In this document: positions 52,336-61,313 of the stretch, in pieces
How positions within the stretch are numbered: the first letter of the stretch is position 1
How the letters are laid out: each line of letters opens with the position of its first letter
Source of the DNA: Marinoscillum furvescens DSM 4134
GTDB taxonomy: Bacteria; Bacteroidota; Bacteroidia; Cytophagales; Cyclobacteriaceae
Reading direction: 5' to 3'
Assembly (NCBI RefSeq): GCF_003386095.1
Contig: NZ_QREG01000016.1
Span: forward strand, 96,863 to 160,862
DNA: 64,000 bases
Program-made: the position numbers and the translations under genes
The notes under the pieces: model-generated
Database searches by the model: none
The model's input: the letters and a program-made list of their open reading frames with translations, nothing else
Told to the model about the DNA's origin: nothing

Positions 52336-53820
52336 ATGCGGACATTATTTCTAGTACTTCTTACCACGTGTATGGCCACTTTGCTTGTGGCTCAAAATAA
52401 GCCCAATGTGATCGTGATTCTTGCCGATGACATTGGAACTGGAGACATCTCCTACTACCAGCGCCTTACGGGTGGAAAAGTGGTAGTAGAAACCCCCAAC
52501 ATCGATGAGCTGGCTTCAGAAGGTGTGGTGTTTACCAATGCACACTCACCCGCTGCGCTGTGTGCACCCTCCAGATATGCGGTGATGACGGGCAATGCCA
52601 CGCACAGAAGCTATAGACCCTGGGGCGTATGGGGAGCTTATGAGCGCTCACCATTGGAACCCACAGACCTTACACTGGGTAAGCTGATGAAATCTGCCGG
52701 ATATCGTACGGGTTTTTTGGGTAAATGGCACATGGGAGGTGACTGGAAGCTTAAAAGCAATCCCAATGAAATCTACCGAGGCCCTCGCTACAAGCCCGAA
52801 CTGGATATAGATATCACCAAACGCATAGGTGGTGGCCCACAGCAAAACGGCTTTGACTACTCACTTACCCTACCCTCAGGTGTACAAGATGTGCCCTATG
52901 CCGTATATGAAAACAGCCAGTGGATGCCTCTACATGCCAACTCAGAGATCACCTACATCTCACAAGAGAAAATGGATAAGCTCAACGTAAAGCTGGACAA
53001 GTCTGAAGGCCTGGGTGATTCGCACTGGGACCCTCACCATATAGGACCATTGCTGGCCGGCAAAGCAGTGGCTTTTATAGAACGAAATGCCTCAAAACCG
53101 TTTTTCATGTACTACTGCTCACAAGCTGTACACCTACCGCATACACCTCCTGATTCACTAAATGGCAAGGCGATATCCGGAGCCACTGCCACCAAACACA
53201 TGGACATGATCGTGGAGCTAGACCAACAGATAGCCATGATGGTAGCAGCCCTCAAAAAGCAAGGCATCTATGACAATACACTATTTGTATTTACCTCCGA
53301 CAATGGAGGCCTCATGCGAAAAAAGACATTAGAAACGGGTCACCGCCCCAACAGTATATATAAAGGTGGCAAAAATCAAATCTTTGAAGGAGGACACCGT
53401 GTACCGCTGATTGTCTCCTGGCCGAAGGAACTAAGCCATGGAAAAACCAACACGCTAGTGGCAGGGTATGACATACTAGCCACGCTTGCAGAGCTTACGG
53501 GTCAGTCCACAGGAGCGGGACAGGCGATGGATGCTAAAAGCTTTTTATCCGTAGCGCGACAGCCAGAGCAATCGCATACAATCCACGAACACCTGATCAT
53601 ACAAGGAGGCACCAGCAGAGAAGTGGCCTACTACGAAGGAGACTGGAAGCTCGTGGTACAGTTTGACAAAAAAGACCAAACTGATAAAACGCGCACCCCT
53701 AAGGCTCTGTATCATCTAAAGAAGGATATCCGGGAATCAAACAATCTGCTAACAACACAGCCATCACGTGCTGAAAAAATGTTTACTCGCTTTAATGAGC
53801 TGCGGCAAGCAAACCAATGA
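52336..53820 (+). CDS. S1 family sulfatase (arylsulfatase A-like)
   Basis: A 494-residue sulfatase with signal peptide MRTLFLVLLTTCMATLLVAQ. Motifs are VILADDIGTGDISYYQ near residue 27, C76 in ALCAPSRYAVMTGN, FLGKWHMGGDW, FMYYCSQAVHLPHTP and FTSDNGGLMRKKT. The DDIGTGD and CAPSRYAVMTG pattern resembles arylsulfatase A-like enzymes of marine Bacteroidota PULs. It has no lipobox or sorting tail, so it is probably periplasmic. It follows the lipoprotein sulfatase by 4 bases, which suggests they remove different sulfates from the same oligosaccharide. The downstream 524-base spacer ends this transcription unit, although no good hairpin terminator was found. Confidence 0.9.
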   Translation: MRTLFLVLLTTCMATLLVAQNKPNVIVILADDIGTGDISYYQRLTGGKVVVETPNIDELASEGVVFTNAHSPAALCAPSRYAVMTGNATHRSYRPWGVWGAYERSPLEPTDLTLGKLMKSAGYRTGFLGKWHMGGDWKLKSNPNEIYRGPRYKPELDIDITKRIGGGPQQNGFDYSLTLPSGVQDVPYAVYENSQWMPLHANSEITYISQEKMDKLNVKLDKSEGLGDSHWDPHHIGPLLAGKAVAFIERNASKPFFMYYCSQAVHLPHTPPDSLNGKAISGATATKHMDMIVELDQQIAMMVAALKKQGIYDNTLFVFTSDNGGLMRKKTLETGHRPNSIYKGGKNQIFEGGHRVPLIVSWPKELSHGKTNTLVAGYDILATLAELTGQSTGAGQAMDAKSFLSVARQPEQSHTIHEHLIIQGGTSREVAYYEGDWKLVVQFDKKDQTDKTRTPKALYHLKKDIRESNNLLTTQPSRAEKMFTRFNELRQANQ

Positions 53821-54344
53821 AATATTGTCAAGTGATCTTTGAATCCAACTACTGATTATTGCCCACTCTTTGATTCTAAATTTCTGTGAATACGTTTATC
53901 AATTTAAGATTATCGCAATAACACAAGGGGTATATTGTTTTTTTTACGGATTTATCACTCACAAATCCTTTTTATGAGAAAAAAGTAATTTCAGCAATTA
54001 TTTTTTAGAAAAACTTCACGTGATATTTCAGTGAATCGCTCATATTGATGAGGTATATAGTAACTTGATCTTCGGTTGACACCATAGCACATTGAACCGC
54101 CTCAAAATTAGAATATTACAACATTTCATTCAATTACTACTAACAACACAGCTCACACTTCACCTCACCGATTGGAGTGTTTTCCCCAATTACAATTATG
54201 CTGTAATGGCTACCTGAATCCGTTCCGAGTTGTTGTAAAAACAACGATAAGCACAAAATTATACCCCGTAAATTTCTTAGAAATCCCCCCTCTTCTGGCT
54301 CAAGAATACTCAATACCTTAAGGATCCTAAACCAAAACTAAAAA
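53821..54344. promoter_or_regulatory. 524-bp gene-free region upstream of GH86
   Basis: This AT-rich spacer shows no coding frame. No exact TAnnTTTG was found. Near its end, ATACCCC (54261-54267) and AAATCCCCCC (54281-54290) resemble the two AAATACCC-type repeats of the susC promoters, with C-runs starting 21 bases apart and 55 bases before the GH86 start. This may be the regulator's site for GH86, at lower confidence. Confidence 0.4.
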
Positions 54345-57300
54345 GTGATGAGCCAAACTACCCAACACAAATTTTTAAAAGTATTATTTCTATTAATCAT
54401 TACCACAATATGGCTACCTGCCATTGGTCAGGTACCTATTGACATAGATCTAAACACAAAAAAATACATAGGTGGTGTTTCGGATCTATCTCGTGCCAAA
54501 TATTTCAACATGCATCATACTTATATTAGCTGGGAGCTAAACGAAAATGGTTATGATGCAGAACTGCTAGATAATCTTGGCGCAAATTATGGACGTGGTT
54601 TCAACGGCCCCGGTAGTGGCAACCCTAACACTTCTGGTGGAAAAATAACCGCATTCCCTACTGCCTCAGAAGGAACAACCATTGGTACTAATAAACTTAA
54701 CGGATGGGATGACAACCCTACCTTTTACACCAGAAGGACCAACGAGATTGTGGTCACCGACCACCCTAAATTGGGATTTCTCTACAATGGTGACTTCAAT
54801 GCAGGTGCAACATATAATTCCAATTATTTGCAAGCCGCCTTTTCCGGTAGTATTCCAAAATACTACGAGATGCTTAATGAGCCGTTCGTACATGTATCGG
54901 ACTTTGCTCCCTGGAATGACCGTCAGCTAGTCATCAATCAGATGTCTGACATGTGGAAAACTGTAGCGGACAAAATTCATCAGGACATCCCTGGCATGCA
55001 GGTGGGTGGTTACGCCTCAGCATGGCCAGAAATGGAAGACAGTAATTTCAACCACTGGGCCGAGCGCATGCAAACCTTTATGGACCGAGCCGGCAGCTCT
55101 ATGGACTTTTTCTCTACCCACTTTTACGATGGGAAGAATGTAACTGGTACTGATCAAAACCGATCTGGCAGCAACTCTGAGGCTATCATGGATCTGATAG
55201 AATCCTATAGTTATAAAAAATGGGGTGTAGTAAAACCTCACCTCATCTCCGAATACGGTAAAACCGTAAAAGAATGGACAAAAGATGCCAATGGCAACAA
55301 AGATCCTAAACCCTACTCTGAATCCAGAGATGGTGAAATTCTAAAAGCAGTCAATGCATTTTTGTTTCAGTTTCTGGAGCGTCCGGACAGAATTTTAAAA
55401 TCCATTCCTTTCATAACGGCAAAGTCTACCTTTTTTTATCAAAGCGACAACCCCAATGAATACCCCTATCCCTGGGTAGTGCTACGAAAAGATGGGAACG
55501 GCGGCTATACCTGGACACACCTTAAAAAATTCTTTGAACTATGGAAAGACGTTTCTGGTGAAAGAACCAAAATCAACAGTGGCGATCCCGACCTGGTTGC
55601 ACATGCTTTTTTGAATGGCACCAAGGCCTATGTGGCTGTGTACAACATGGAAACGGCGAGCAAAACGATCAATTTAAATTTCTTAAACAATTCTGCCGCA
55701 AACATCAATGATGTCACCTTACGTCGGTTGTTCACAGATGCAAGTGGAATTCCAAATCTCACCACCACTACTCAGGCACTGCCAGGAAGCCTCACACTGG
55801 CTGGAGGAGAAACCGTGGTAATGGTGTGCAATTTAAGCTCAGCAATCACTCCTTCAGGAACCATCAATGAATCTAACTATTATGCGACCAACGTATTAGA
55901 GCCAATTTCTGCCAATACTACCATTACCTACACTATCAATGGAGTGAGTACAGGAACCGGCAATGCTACCTTACGACTAGGTCTTGGGCGTGATCATGGC
56001 TTATCACTCAGTCCAGAAGTGAAAGTAAACGGTACCACAGTAACTGTACCTACTGACTGGATGGGATACAATCAATGGAACCGTAATCAGTTTTTTGGTG
56101 TCATTGAAATACCATTCGACGCAAATTTATTGCAGAGCAACAATACTATTACCGTTAAATTTACAGATGGAGGTGGACATGTAAGCTCCGTGATTCTCAA
56201 TACTGAACTGGATGCCTCATCTGTAAATGATTTGGTTAGTCTTGAAAATGCAGATACTATACTTAGCAGCCAAACCTCATACAGCGTAGACCTGGTGTAC
56301 ACTGCTAATGGCTCTAAAGAACTCGTATTGGAATTTTGGGATGGCACCACATGGCTAGACAGTGACGTGCAGACGGTATCTTCCGGATCCGGTACGCAAA
56401 CATTAACGGTCAACCTGGCTACGGCTCCTGCACCTGGTTCTAACTATGTCTGGAAGGCTCAAATTCGCCCAGTAGGATCCACATGGCAAGACGCTACGGA
56501 TACCGATCAAATCAACAACGTAACGGTACAAAACCTGGTAGATGCTGTAAGTCTGGAAAATGCAGCTACCAGCATGCCAAGTCAAACCACATACAGTGTA
56601 GACATGGTCTATACTGCCAATGGCAGCAAAGAACTCGTATTGGAATTTTGGGATGGCACCACCTGGCTGGACAGTGACGTGCAGACGGTATCTTCCGGAT
56701 CCGGCACGCAAACATTAACGGTCAACCTGGCTACGGCTCCAGCACCTGGATCTAACTACATCTGGAAGGCTCAAATTCGCCCAGTAGGATCCACATGGCA
56801 AGACGCTACTGATACCGATCAAATCAACAACGTAACTGTTACAGCATCAAACCTTGTAAACAACCCAGGCTTTGAAACTGGAGACCTCACCAACTGGGAC
56901 ACGTCATGGGGTACCGTAACTGTGGTTACTAACCCTAAGCAGGGAACATACGGCGTAAAAATAACTGGAGCAGGTTCGGCAAGTCAAGTAATAACTGGGC
57001 TGCAATCAAACACCACGTATGACTTAAGTGCTTACGCCAAAATAGCAAGTGGTAGCTCAGAAGTACGATTAGGTGTGAAAGACCATGGAAATCCAGATCA
57101 AAGCACAAGCATCACAAGCACCACCTACACCCAGGGCTCGCTTTCGTTTACAACAGGTGCGAGTAGTACATCGGCCAAAATCTATCTCTATGTACCTACC
57201 ACTGGTGATATAGCATATGGAGATGAGTTTGACTTAAAAGTTGCCAGTGGCTCGAGAAACATTCAAACCTCTCCGAACCTCGAAGCAATTAAAATATTCC

Positions 57301-57524
57301 CGAATCCAAACTATGGCAAGGTGAACATTAGTTTACCGGAAGGATGGACTACTGGAAAGGTACAGGTCATCAACATCAATGGACAAACCGTACTGGAACA
57401 GCAATTCGATAAAAATCAATCAGGAGTATTGACGTTCGAACTCCCAGGCAATTCCAGGAGCTTGTACCTACTTCGTATTTCTGATAGCAACAATTCCTAC
57501 CAAAAGAAACTACTCATACGCTAG
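54345..57524 (+). CDS. GH86 family agarase/porphyranase with tandem repeat modules, CBM and T9SS tail
   Basis: A 1059-residue secreted enzyme (signal peptide ending near IGQ, residue 29). The catalytic barrel spans about residues 30-430, with E179 in YYEMLNEPF as acid/base and E303 in ISEYG as nucleophile. Beta-sandwich domains follow to about residue 625. Next come two nearly identical modules of 104 residues (about 627-834, with KELVLEFWDGTTWLDSDVQ), then a CBM4/9-like jelly-roll (NLVNNPGFETGDLTNWDTSW, about 838-975) and a T9SS sorting tail (KIFPNPNYGKVNISLPEG ... KKLLIR). It should be secreted to cut galactan at the surface. It shares the same catalytic layout as the GH86 at 1338 but has a larger modular tail. 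A terminator follows. Confidence 0.9.
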   Translation: MMSQTTQHKFLKVLFLLIITTIWLPAIGQVPIDIDLNTKKYIGGVSDLSRAKYFNMHHTYISWELNENGYDAELLDNLGANYGRGFNGPGSGNPNTSGGKITAFPTASEGTTIGTNKLNGWDDNPTFYTRRTNEIVVTDHPKLGFLYNGDFNAGATYNSNYLQAAFSGSIPKYYEMLNEPFVHVSDFAPWNDRQLVINQMSDMWKTVADKIHQDIPGMQVGGYASAWPEMEDSNFNHWAERMQTFMDRAGSSMDFFSTHFYDGKNVTGTDQNRSGSNSEAIMDLIESYSYKKWGVVKPHLISEYGKTVKEWTKDANGNKDPKPYSESRDGEILKAVNAFLFQFLERPDRILKSIPFITAKSTFFYQSDNPNEYPYPWVVLRKDGNGGYTWTHLKKFFELWKDVSGERTKINSGDPDLVAHAFLNGTKAYVAVYNMETASKTINLNFLNNSAANINDVTLRRLFTDASGIPNLTTTTQALPGSLTLAGGETVVMVCNLSSAITPSGTINESNYYATNVLEPISANTTITYTINGVSTGTGNATLRLGLGRDHGLSLSPEVKVNGTTVTVPTDWMGYNQWNRNQFFGVIEIPFDANLLQSNNTITVKFTDGGGHVSSVILNTELDASSVNDLVSLENADTILSSQTSYSVDLVYTANGSKELVLEFWDGTTWLDSDVQTVSSGSGTQTLTVNLATAPAPGSNYVWKAQIRPVGSTWQDATDTDQINNVTVQNLVDAVSLENAATSMPSQTTYSVDMVYTANGSKELVLEFWDGTTWLDSDVQTVSSGSGTQTLTVNLATAPAPGSNYIWKAQIRPVGSTWQDATDTDQINNVTVTASNLVNNPGFETGDLTNWDTSWGTVTVVTNPKQGTYGVKITGAGSASQVITGLQSNTTYDLSAYAKIASGSSEVRLGVKDHGNPDQSTSITSTTYTQGSLSFTTGASSTSAKIYLYVPTTGDIAYGDEFDLKVASGSRNIQTSPNLEAIKIFPNPNYGKVNISLPEGWTTGKVQVININGQTVLEQQFDKNQSGVLTFELPGNSRSLYLLRISDSNNSYQKKLLIR
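56231..56850 (+). repeat. Tandem 312-bp repeat inside the GH86 gene
   Basis: Two in-frame units of 312 bp (104 codons) are nearly identical at the DNA level over about 200 bp, starting at 56316 and 56628 with only scattered third-base changes. The identity of synonymous sites indicates a recent duplication or gene conversion. Confidence 0.85.
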
Positions 57525-57541
57525 GAAGTATAAAATAAAAG

Positions 57542-57604
57542 GAGCAACCCTATCGCATTTATCAATTCAACCAGTTTTTTAAATGCAAGGGGTTGCTCTT
57601 TCTT
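57542..57604 (+). terminator. Rho-independent terminator after GH86
   Basis: GAGCAACCC (57542-57550) pairs with GGGTTGCTC (57590-57598), with an inner helix GCATTTA/TAAATGC (57555-57561 and 57580-57586). A T-rich tail follows (TTTCTTCTTT). It lies 18 bases after the GH86 stop and separates it from the GH16 gene. Confidence 0.85.
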
Positions 57605-57693
57605 CTTTACACACGCTCAAACTCCATCTACTAAATCAGTATGCGCCTATTGCTTGATCAAAGCTTTGCTCCTGTAGGAAATGCACTCAGCAC

Positions 57694-57701
57694 TATGTTT
57701 G
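57694..57701 (+). promoter_or_regulatory. Candidate -7 promoter element (TATGTTTG) of GH16
   Basis: An exact TAnnTTTG stands 25 bases before the GH16 ATG. A TTTG at 57665-57668 is 25 bases further up, a little far for a -33 element, so the promoter is only a candidate. Confidence 0.3.
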
Positions 57702-57726
57702 TTGTCAGCAAAATTACATCAATCGC

Positions 57727-58590
57727 ATGCGTACTATTTGTTACTTCTTTTTATCTATAAGTCTACTTTCAGTCAAAGCTCAGGACCTGACCATCCCCCA
57801 AAAGAACTATGCCGACTCAGTAGATTTTAAGGATGCCCCCAAACGTAAAAACCACAAATTCCCACTTTCGGACCAACGCAATACGGGTAAGTGGAAGCTC
57901 CGCAAGGACCTCTCGGATGAATTTGACAGCAAAACCCTCAACACCCGGCGCTGGCACCCCAACAATCCCGGCTGGAAAGGTCGTAAACCCACCTATTTCC
58001 ATGGCAGCAATGTGAGCTTACAGGATGGCGAACTACAAATACGTGTAAACCAACACGAAAAAGATATTTTGCCGGAGGGCTACACCCACAGCACGGGGTT
58101 TATCAAGAGTAAGGAAACCGTTTTGTACGGATACTTTGAAGTAGAAGCTAAGCTGATGAATGCGCCCTGGGTGAGTGGATTTTGGATGTGTAAAGTAGGC
58201 AAAGAGTGGTGGACGGAAATAGACATCTGCGAAAACGCCCCCGGACTGGCGTACAACCGCCACGACCTCAATTCCAACATTCATGTATTCAGAGCTCCGG
58301 AGGATAAAGGCAATGTGAAAGAACACTTTTCGCGAAACAAGAAATACTACGTACCCTTTGAGTTGCAAGCCGACTACCATGTATGGGGACTGGAGTGGAA
58401 TGAAGATGTAATCCGGTTTTACCTGGATGGCGTGCTCTTTCGCGAAGCTGAAAACACCCATTGGCATCAGCCGCTAGAGATCAACCTCAACTGTGAATCC
58501 AACAAGTGGTTTGGAGCCCTGCCAGATGACAACAGGCTGGATGGAGTGTACAAGGTAAAATACTTTCGTGCCTGGTCACAAAGCGAATAA
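57727..58590 (+). CDS. GH16 family endo-galactanase (agarase/porphyranase type)
   Basis: A 287-residue secreted enzyme with signal peptide MRTICYFFLSISLLSVKAQ. The jelly-roll includes RKDLSDEFDSKTLNTRRWHPNNPGW, the substrate-groove region YTHSTGFIKSKETVLYGYFEVEAK and the catalytic TEIDICEN segment (E164 nucleophile, D166, E169 acid/base). GWKGRKP near residue 82 corresponds to GWRGRPP in the GH16 at 349, placing both in the same general agarase/porphyranase-type group, but overall identity is low. It has no CBM or sorting tail. It is separated from GH86 by a terminator and followed by a tiny frame and the conserved protein at 58768, so these three may form one unit. Exact linkage specificity is not visible. 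Confidence 0.88.
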   Translation: MRTICYFFLSISLLSVKAQDLTIPQKNYADSVDFKDAPKRKNHKFPLSDQRNTGKWKLRKDLSDEFDSKTLNTRRWHPNNPGWKGRKPTYFHGSNVSLQDGELQIRVNQHEKDILPEGYTHSTGFIKSKETVLYGYFEVEAKLMNAPWVSGFWMCKVGKEWWTEIDICENAPGLAYNRHDLNSNIHVFRAPEDKGNVKEHFSRNKKYYVPFELQADYHVWGLEWNEDVIRFYLDGVLFREAENTHWHQPLEINLNCESNKWFGALPDDNRLDGVYKVKYFRAWSQSE

Positions 58591-58614
58591 ACCTCCTAAC
58601 TAACGAGCAAAACC

Positions 58615-58740
58615 ATGACTATCAAAACTGCTTTTCTACACCGAACCCTTACGTTGGTGACTCTGATAGACAACCTCCTGTTGGTTTTTAAAGCTGAATG
58701 GGTAGTAGAAAAGATCGCCAATGTAAACCGATTAGAGTAA
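58615..58740 (+). CDS. Possible small protein (41 aa)
   Basis: A frame from ATG 58615 to TAA 58740 encodes MTIKTAFLHRTLTLVTLIDN and 21 more residues ending VNRLE. The middle (LTLVTLIDNLLLVFKAEWVV) is hydrophobic and might form a membrane helix. It sits 24 bases after GH16 and 27 bases before the next gene, in the same direction. No family was recognised, and it may be non-coding. Confidence 0.3.
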   Translation: MTIKTAFLHRTLTLVTLIDNLLLVFKAEWVVEKIANVNRLE

Positions 58741-58767
58741 TTGACGGTTAAACGCCCCTAGAACCCT

Positions 58768-60006
58768 ATGAAGTACCCAAACACCGGATGGAAACGACTA
58801 CTGCGAAAAGCCGGCAGCATGTGCGTCATACAGACGTTTGGCATAGTAGCAGCCACGTGCATTTTGAGCGCATGGTCTCAGGATACGGCGGCACAGACTT
58901 CCCTTCAGGACAAAAACCTGATCCAGCATCACACGCCGCTTGTAGAGCTTTCCGTGCCAGGATCTGCTGCCACTATAGCTGTGGCACCGGCGTTCCAGGG
59001 CAAAGTAATGATCGCCAACTCCGACTACCCATCGGGCAGCACCATTGGCTGGATCAACAGGGAGGCGCTGAAATCGTATCCCTGTACAGGAGGAGAAGTT
59101 GGCGGACTCGAACGCATATGGCTAGGACCACTGGGTAGTCAGTTTTCGCTGTACTACCAGCAGATTTTTCCTCTAGACGAAGACAACTGGAGCGTACCCC
59201 CACCACTAGCCACAGGTTCTTTTAAAACGATAAACCGCAGCAGATCCAGTATAGCAATGTGTATGAACATGGAGCTGACCAACTATATAGGCACCAATTT
59301 CCAAGTGTCGCTCCAACGAAAAATCACCCTACTGAACAAACGTACCGTTACTAAAAACCTGGCTGTCAGCCTGGAAAACACCGTCGACTTAGTGGCTTAC
59401 ACTACCGAACATGTGCTTACCAATACCGGATGGGCACCCTGGAAAAAAACCACAGGACTACTCGGGCTATGGAGTGCCAACATGCTGGAGGGAACACCTC
59501 ACACCACAGTGATCATTCCTCTGAAAGACGCCACAACACGTGACGCCATTTACACCTATTTTGGCCCGCTGGACAGCACCCGACTGCTACTGCAAAACAA
59601 CCTGCTGTACTTCAAAGCAGATGGCAACTACCGAAGTAAGATTGGCATACCTCCACTGCTGGCTCCGGATCGCTTTGCCAGCTATAGCCCGGAGCACAAC
59701 CTACTTACTGTAGTCACCTATCAAAAAACTACCGATACGCTCTATTTTAACTCAAACGTTTCCATCCAGAAAGAACCCTATCATGGTGAGGTCATCCCTA
59801 TTTATAACAATGGCACGATGGACTATCTACCTTCAGCAACACCTACTTTTTATGAGCTGGAGTCTACCTCAGCTATGCGCCCGCTATATCCTGGCGACTC
59901 CCTATCCCACCAACAAACGACTTATCACTTCAAAGGCACACCATCTGAACTAAACCATATTTTCCGACAGGTATTCAACACGGATCTGGTAAAAATTCCT
60001 TTCTAA
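58768..60006 (+). CDS. Conserved PUL-associated secreted protein (DUF6786-like)
   Basis: A 412-residue protein with an N-terminal hydrophobic segment (CVIQTFGIVAATCILSAWSQ, residues 19-38) that acts as signal peptide or anchor. The body is beta-rich, with VAPAFQGKVMIANSDYPSGST, YPCTGGEVGGLERIWLGPLG and TYFGPLDSTRLLLQNNLLYF. It resembles an uncharacterised family that I recall as DUF6786, often next to Bacteroidota glycosidase genes, but this is from memory. The folding pattern is compatible with a mutarotase-like beta-sandwich that binds sugar, without a proven activity. It ends the plus-strand enzyme block; after it the gene content changes to housekeeping-type genes. Role in galactan use is inferred only from position. 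Confidence 0.55.
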   Translation: MKYPNTGWKRLLRKAGSMCVIQTFGIVAATCILSAWSQDTAAQTSLQDKNLIQHHTPLVELSVPGSAATIAVAPAFQGKVMIANSDYPSGSTIGWINREALKSYPCTGGEVGGLERIWLGPLGSQFSLYYQQIFPLDEDNWSVPPPLATGSFKTINRSRSSIAMCMNMELTNYIGTNFQVSLQRKITLLNKRTVTKNLAVSLENTVDLVAYTTEHVLTNTGWAPWKKTTGLLGLWSANMLEGTPHTTVIIPLKDATTRDAIYTYFGPLDSTRLLLQNNLLYFKADGNYRSKIGIPPLLAPDRFASYSPEHNLLTVVTYQKTTDTLYFNSNVSIQKEPYHGEVIPIYNNGTMDYLPSATPTFYELESTSAMRPLYPGDSLSHQQTTYHFKGTPSELNHIFRQVFNTDLVKIPF

Positions 60007-60116
60007 TGTGACCTGTCAGCACAGGTTACACTTCCGGTATTTCGACTTAGCACGCCTTCCACATGCACTATTTTTGGTAACTTTTACTTTTCAAAACAGA
60101 CTACCAGCATAAAGGA

Positions 60117-60548
60117 ATGGCAACACGAAAAAAACCTACCGAACAGGACATCAAAGAAATAGCCGAAGGACTGGAATGCGGAATGGTTTGCTACTACCAC
60201 ACCTCCACTGGTGAAATACTGGAGCTGCCGAACCCGGACGACATTTACTTTGAATCCGAAGGCTGGGAAGATTTGATGGATAGAGTCGAGCAGGAGCAAG
60301 AGCAGCTCATCCAGTTCGAGCCCATGAATAGTCGGGAGGGATATTTGATGATGGAGCGCTTTGCTGAAAATCTTGACGATGAGGATGTTAAGAACAAGCT
60401 GCTTCAAGCACTCAACAGAAAAGGCCCTTTTCGGCATTTCAAAGGCACCATAGACCATTCCCCCTACCGGGAAGATTGGTTTGCATACAAAAGTCAGGCA
60501 TATAGAGACTGGGTCAAAGCACAGCTGAGCGACTATGCTGATGAATAA
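60117..60548 (+). CDS. UPF0158 family protein
   Basis: A 143-residue soluble protein with no signal sequence. The pattern LECGMVCYYHTSTGEILELPN, the acidic central part (EGWEDLMDRVEQEQEQLIQFEP), REGYLMMERFAENLDDEDVKNKL and ALNRKGPFRHFKGTIDHSPYREDWFAYKSQAYRDWVKAQL match the UPF0158 family, whose function is unknown. It overlaps the start of the following metalloprotease-like gene by 8 bases in another frame, which suggests coupling, though the two products are in different compartments. It marks the boundary of the PUL, since nothing in it points to polysaccharide metabolism. Confidence 0.8.
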   Translation: MATRKKPTEQDIKEIAEGLECGMVCYYHTSTGEILELPNPDDIYFESEGWEDLMDRVEQEQEQLIQFEPMNSREGYLMMERFAENLDDEDVKNKLLQALNRKGPFRHFKGTIDHSPYREDWFAYKSQAYRDWVKAQLSDYADE

Positions 60549-61245
60549 GCGCTTGCATATGGCATGGATTCTGGCCGTGCTGGTCATGGCAGGTTGCAAC
60601 AAACAGCTGCCCATCATCAATGAGTCGGACACTTATGCCATCTGCAATGACCTACTGGTGGCCTGTTCGGGTCACCAGCCGGGATCCTATTGCCTTTTTG
60701 GTTACAAGTGGGGGCCCGAAGCTTCAAGCATTGTACCCGGACTCGAATCCACTGGTCCACAAGTAGCTGGTGGCACACTGACTTATTCCTTTCAGGAGAA
60801 AAATGGCACCCTCAGCACCCATCGGCAAGTAGATATCCCTTCCGAATCGTGGGATGAAATCCTGGACTGTGCCCAGGAAAACATTCGGGAAGCCTTTACC
60901 GAATGGTCTAGTGAGACCAATGTCTCTTTTCAGGAACTGAGCATCAACAGTAAGGCCGACATCAAAATCTACGTAGCAGCCACGGTGCAGTCCGCAGTGG
61001 CTTTCCCCAACTATGAGGAAGCCCCATGTGATGCACTCAGTGGTGTGATGGTGTTTGATGCCAACTCTCGTGAAAAATCATGTAGCGCATTTTACATCAA
61101 TGCCCTACACGAAATTGGACATGTATTGGGCTTAGGCCATGTTAACACCGGCCAGGTGATGGCTTCCGACCGATCGAAATTTTCATATAAAGGCTTGCAG
61201 CCAGGAGATATCGCCGGAGCCCGGCAGCTCTATGGTGAGAAGTAA
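60541..61245 (+). CDS. Matrixin-like zinc metalloprotease lipoprotein
   Basis: A 234-residue lipoprotein started at ATG 60541 (a start two codons earlier is also possible). The signal ends in a lipobox (VMAGC). The zinc motif HEIGHVLGLGH fits HExxHxxGxxH, and VMAS after it provides the methionine turn, so this is a metzincin of matrixin type. The upstream region holds the catalytic-domain strands (IREAFTEWSSETNVSFQEL and ADIKIYVAATV), the usual matrixin layout. Residues 30-70 include several Cys (CNDLLVACSGHQPGSYC) that may form disulfides. It should cleave proteins outside the cytoplasm. There is no prodomain with a clear cysteine switch. Not obviously linked to the PUL. Confidence 0.82.
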   Translation: MNKRLHMAWILAVLVMAGCNKQLPIINESDTYAICNDLLVACSGHQPGSYCLFGYKWGPEASSIVPGLESTGPQVAGGTLTYSFQEKNGTLSTHRQVDIPSESWDEILDCAQENIREAFTEWSSETNVSFQELSINSKADIKIYVAATVQSAVAFPNYEEAPCDALSGVMVFDANSREKSCSAFYINALHEIGHVLGLGHVNTGQVMASDRSKFSYKGLQPGDIAGARQLYGEK

Positions 61246-61313
61246 CCGGCACTTCCTTTTTGCCCATATACCGCACTTCAGCTATCTTAACCATTTTCCT
61301 GTTAGCTTTTCGT

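Noticed and set aside
60084..60632. Open frame of 182 codons on the minus strand
   Set aside because: It overlaps the UPF0158 gene in antisense; the plus-strand gene has family-level support and this frame has none.
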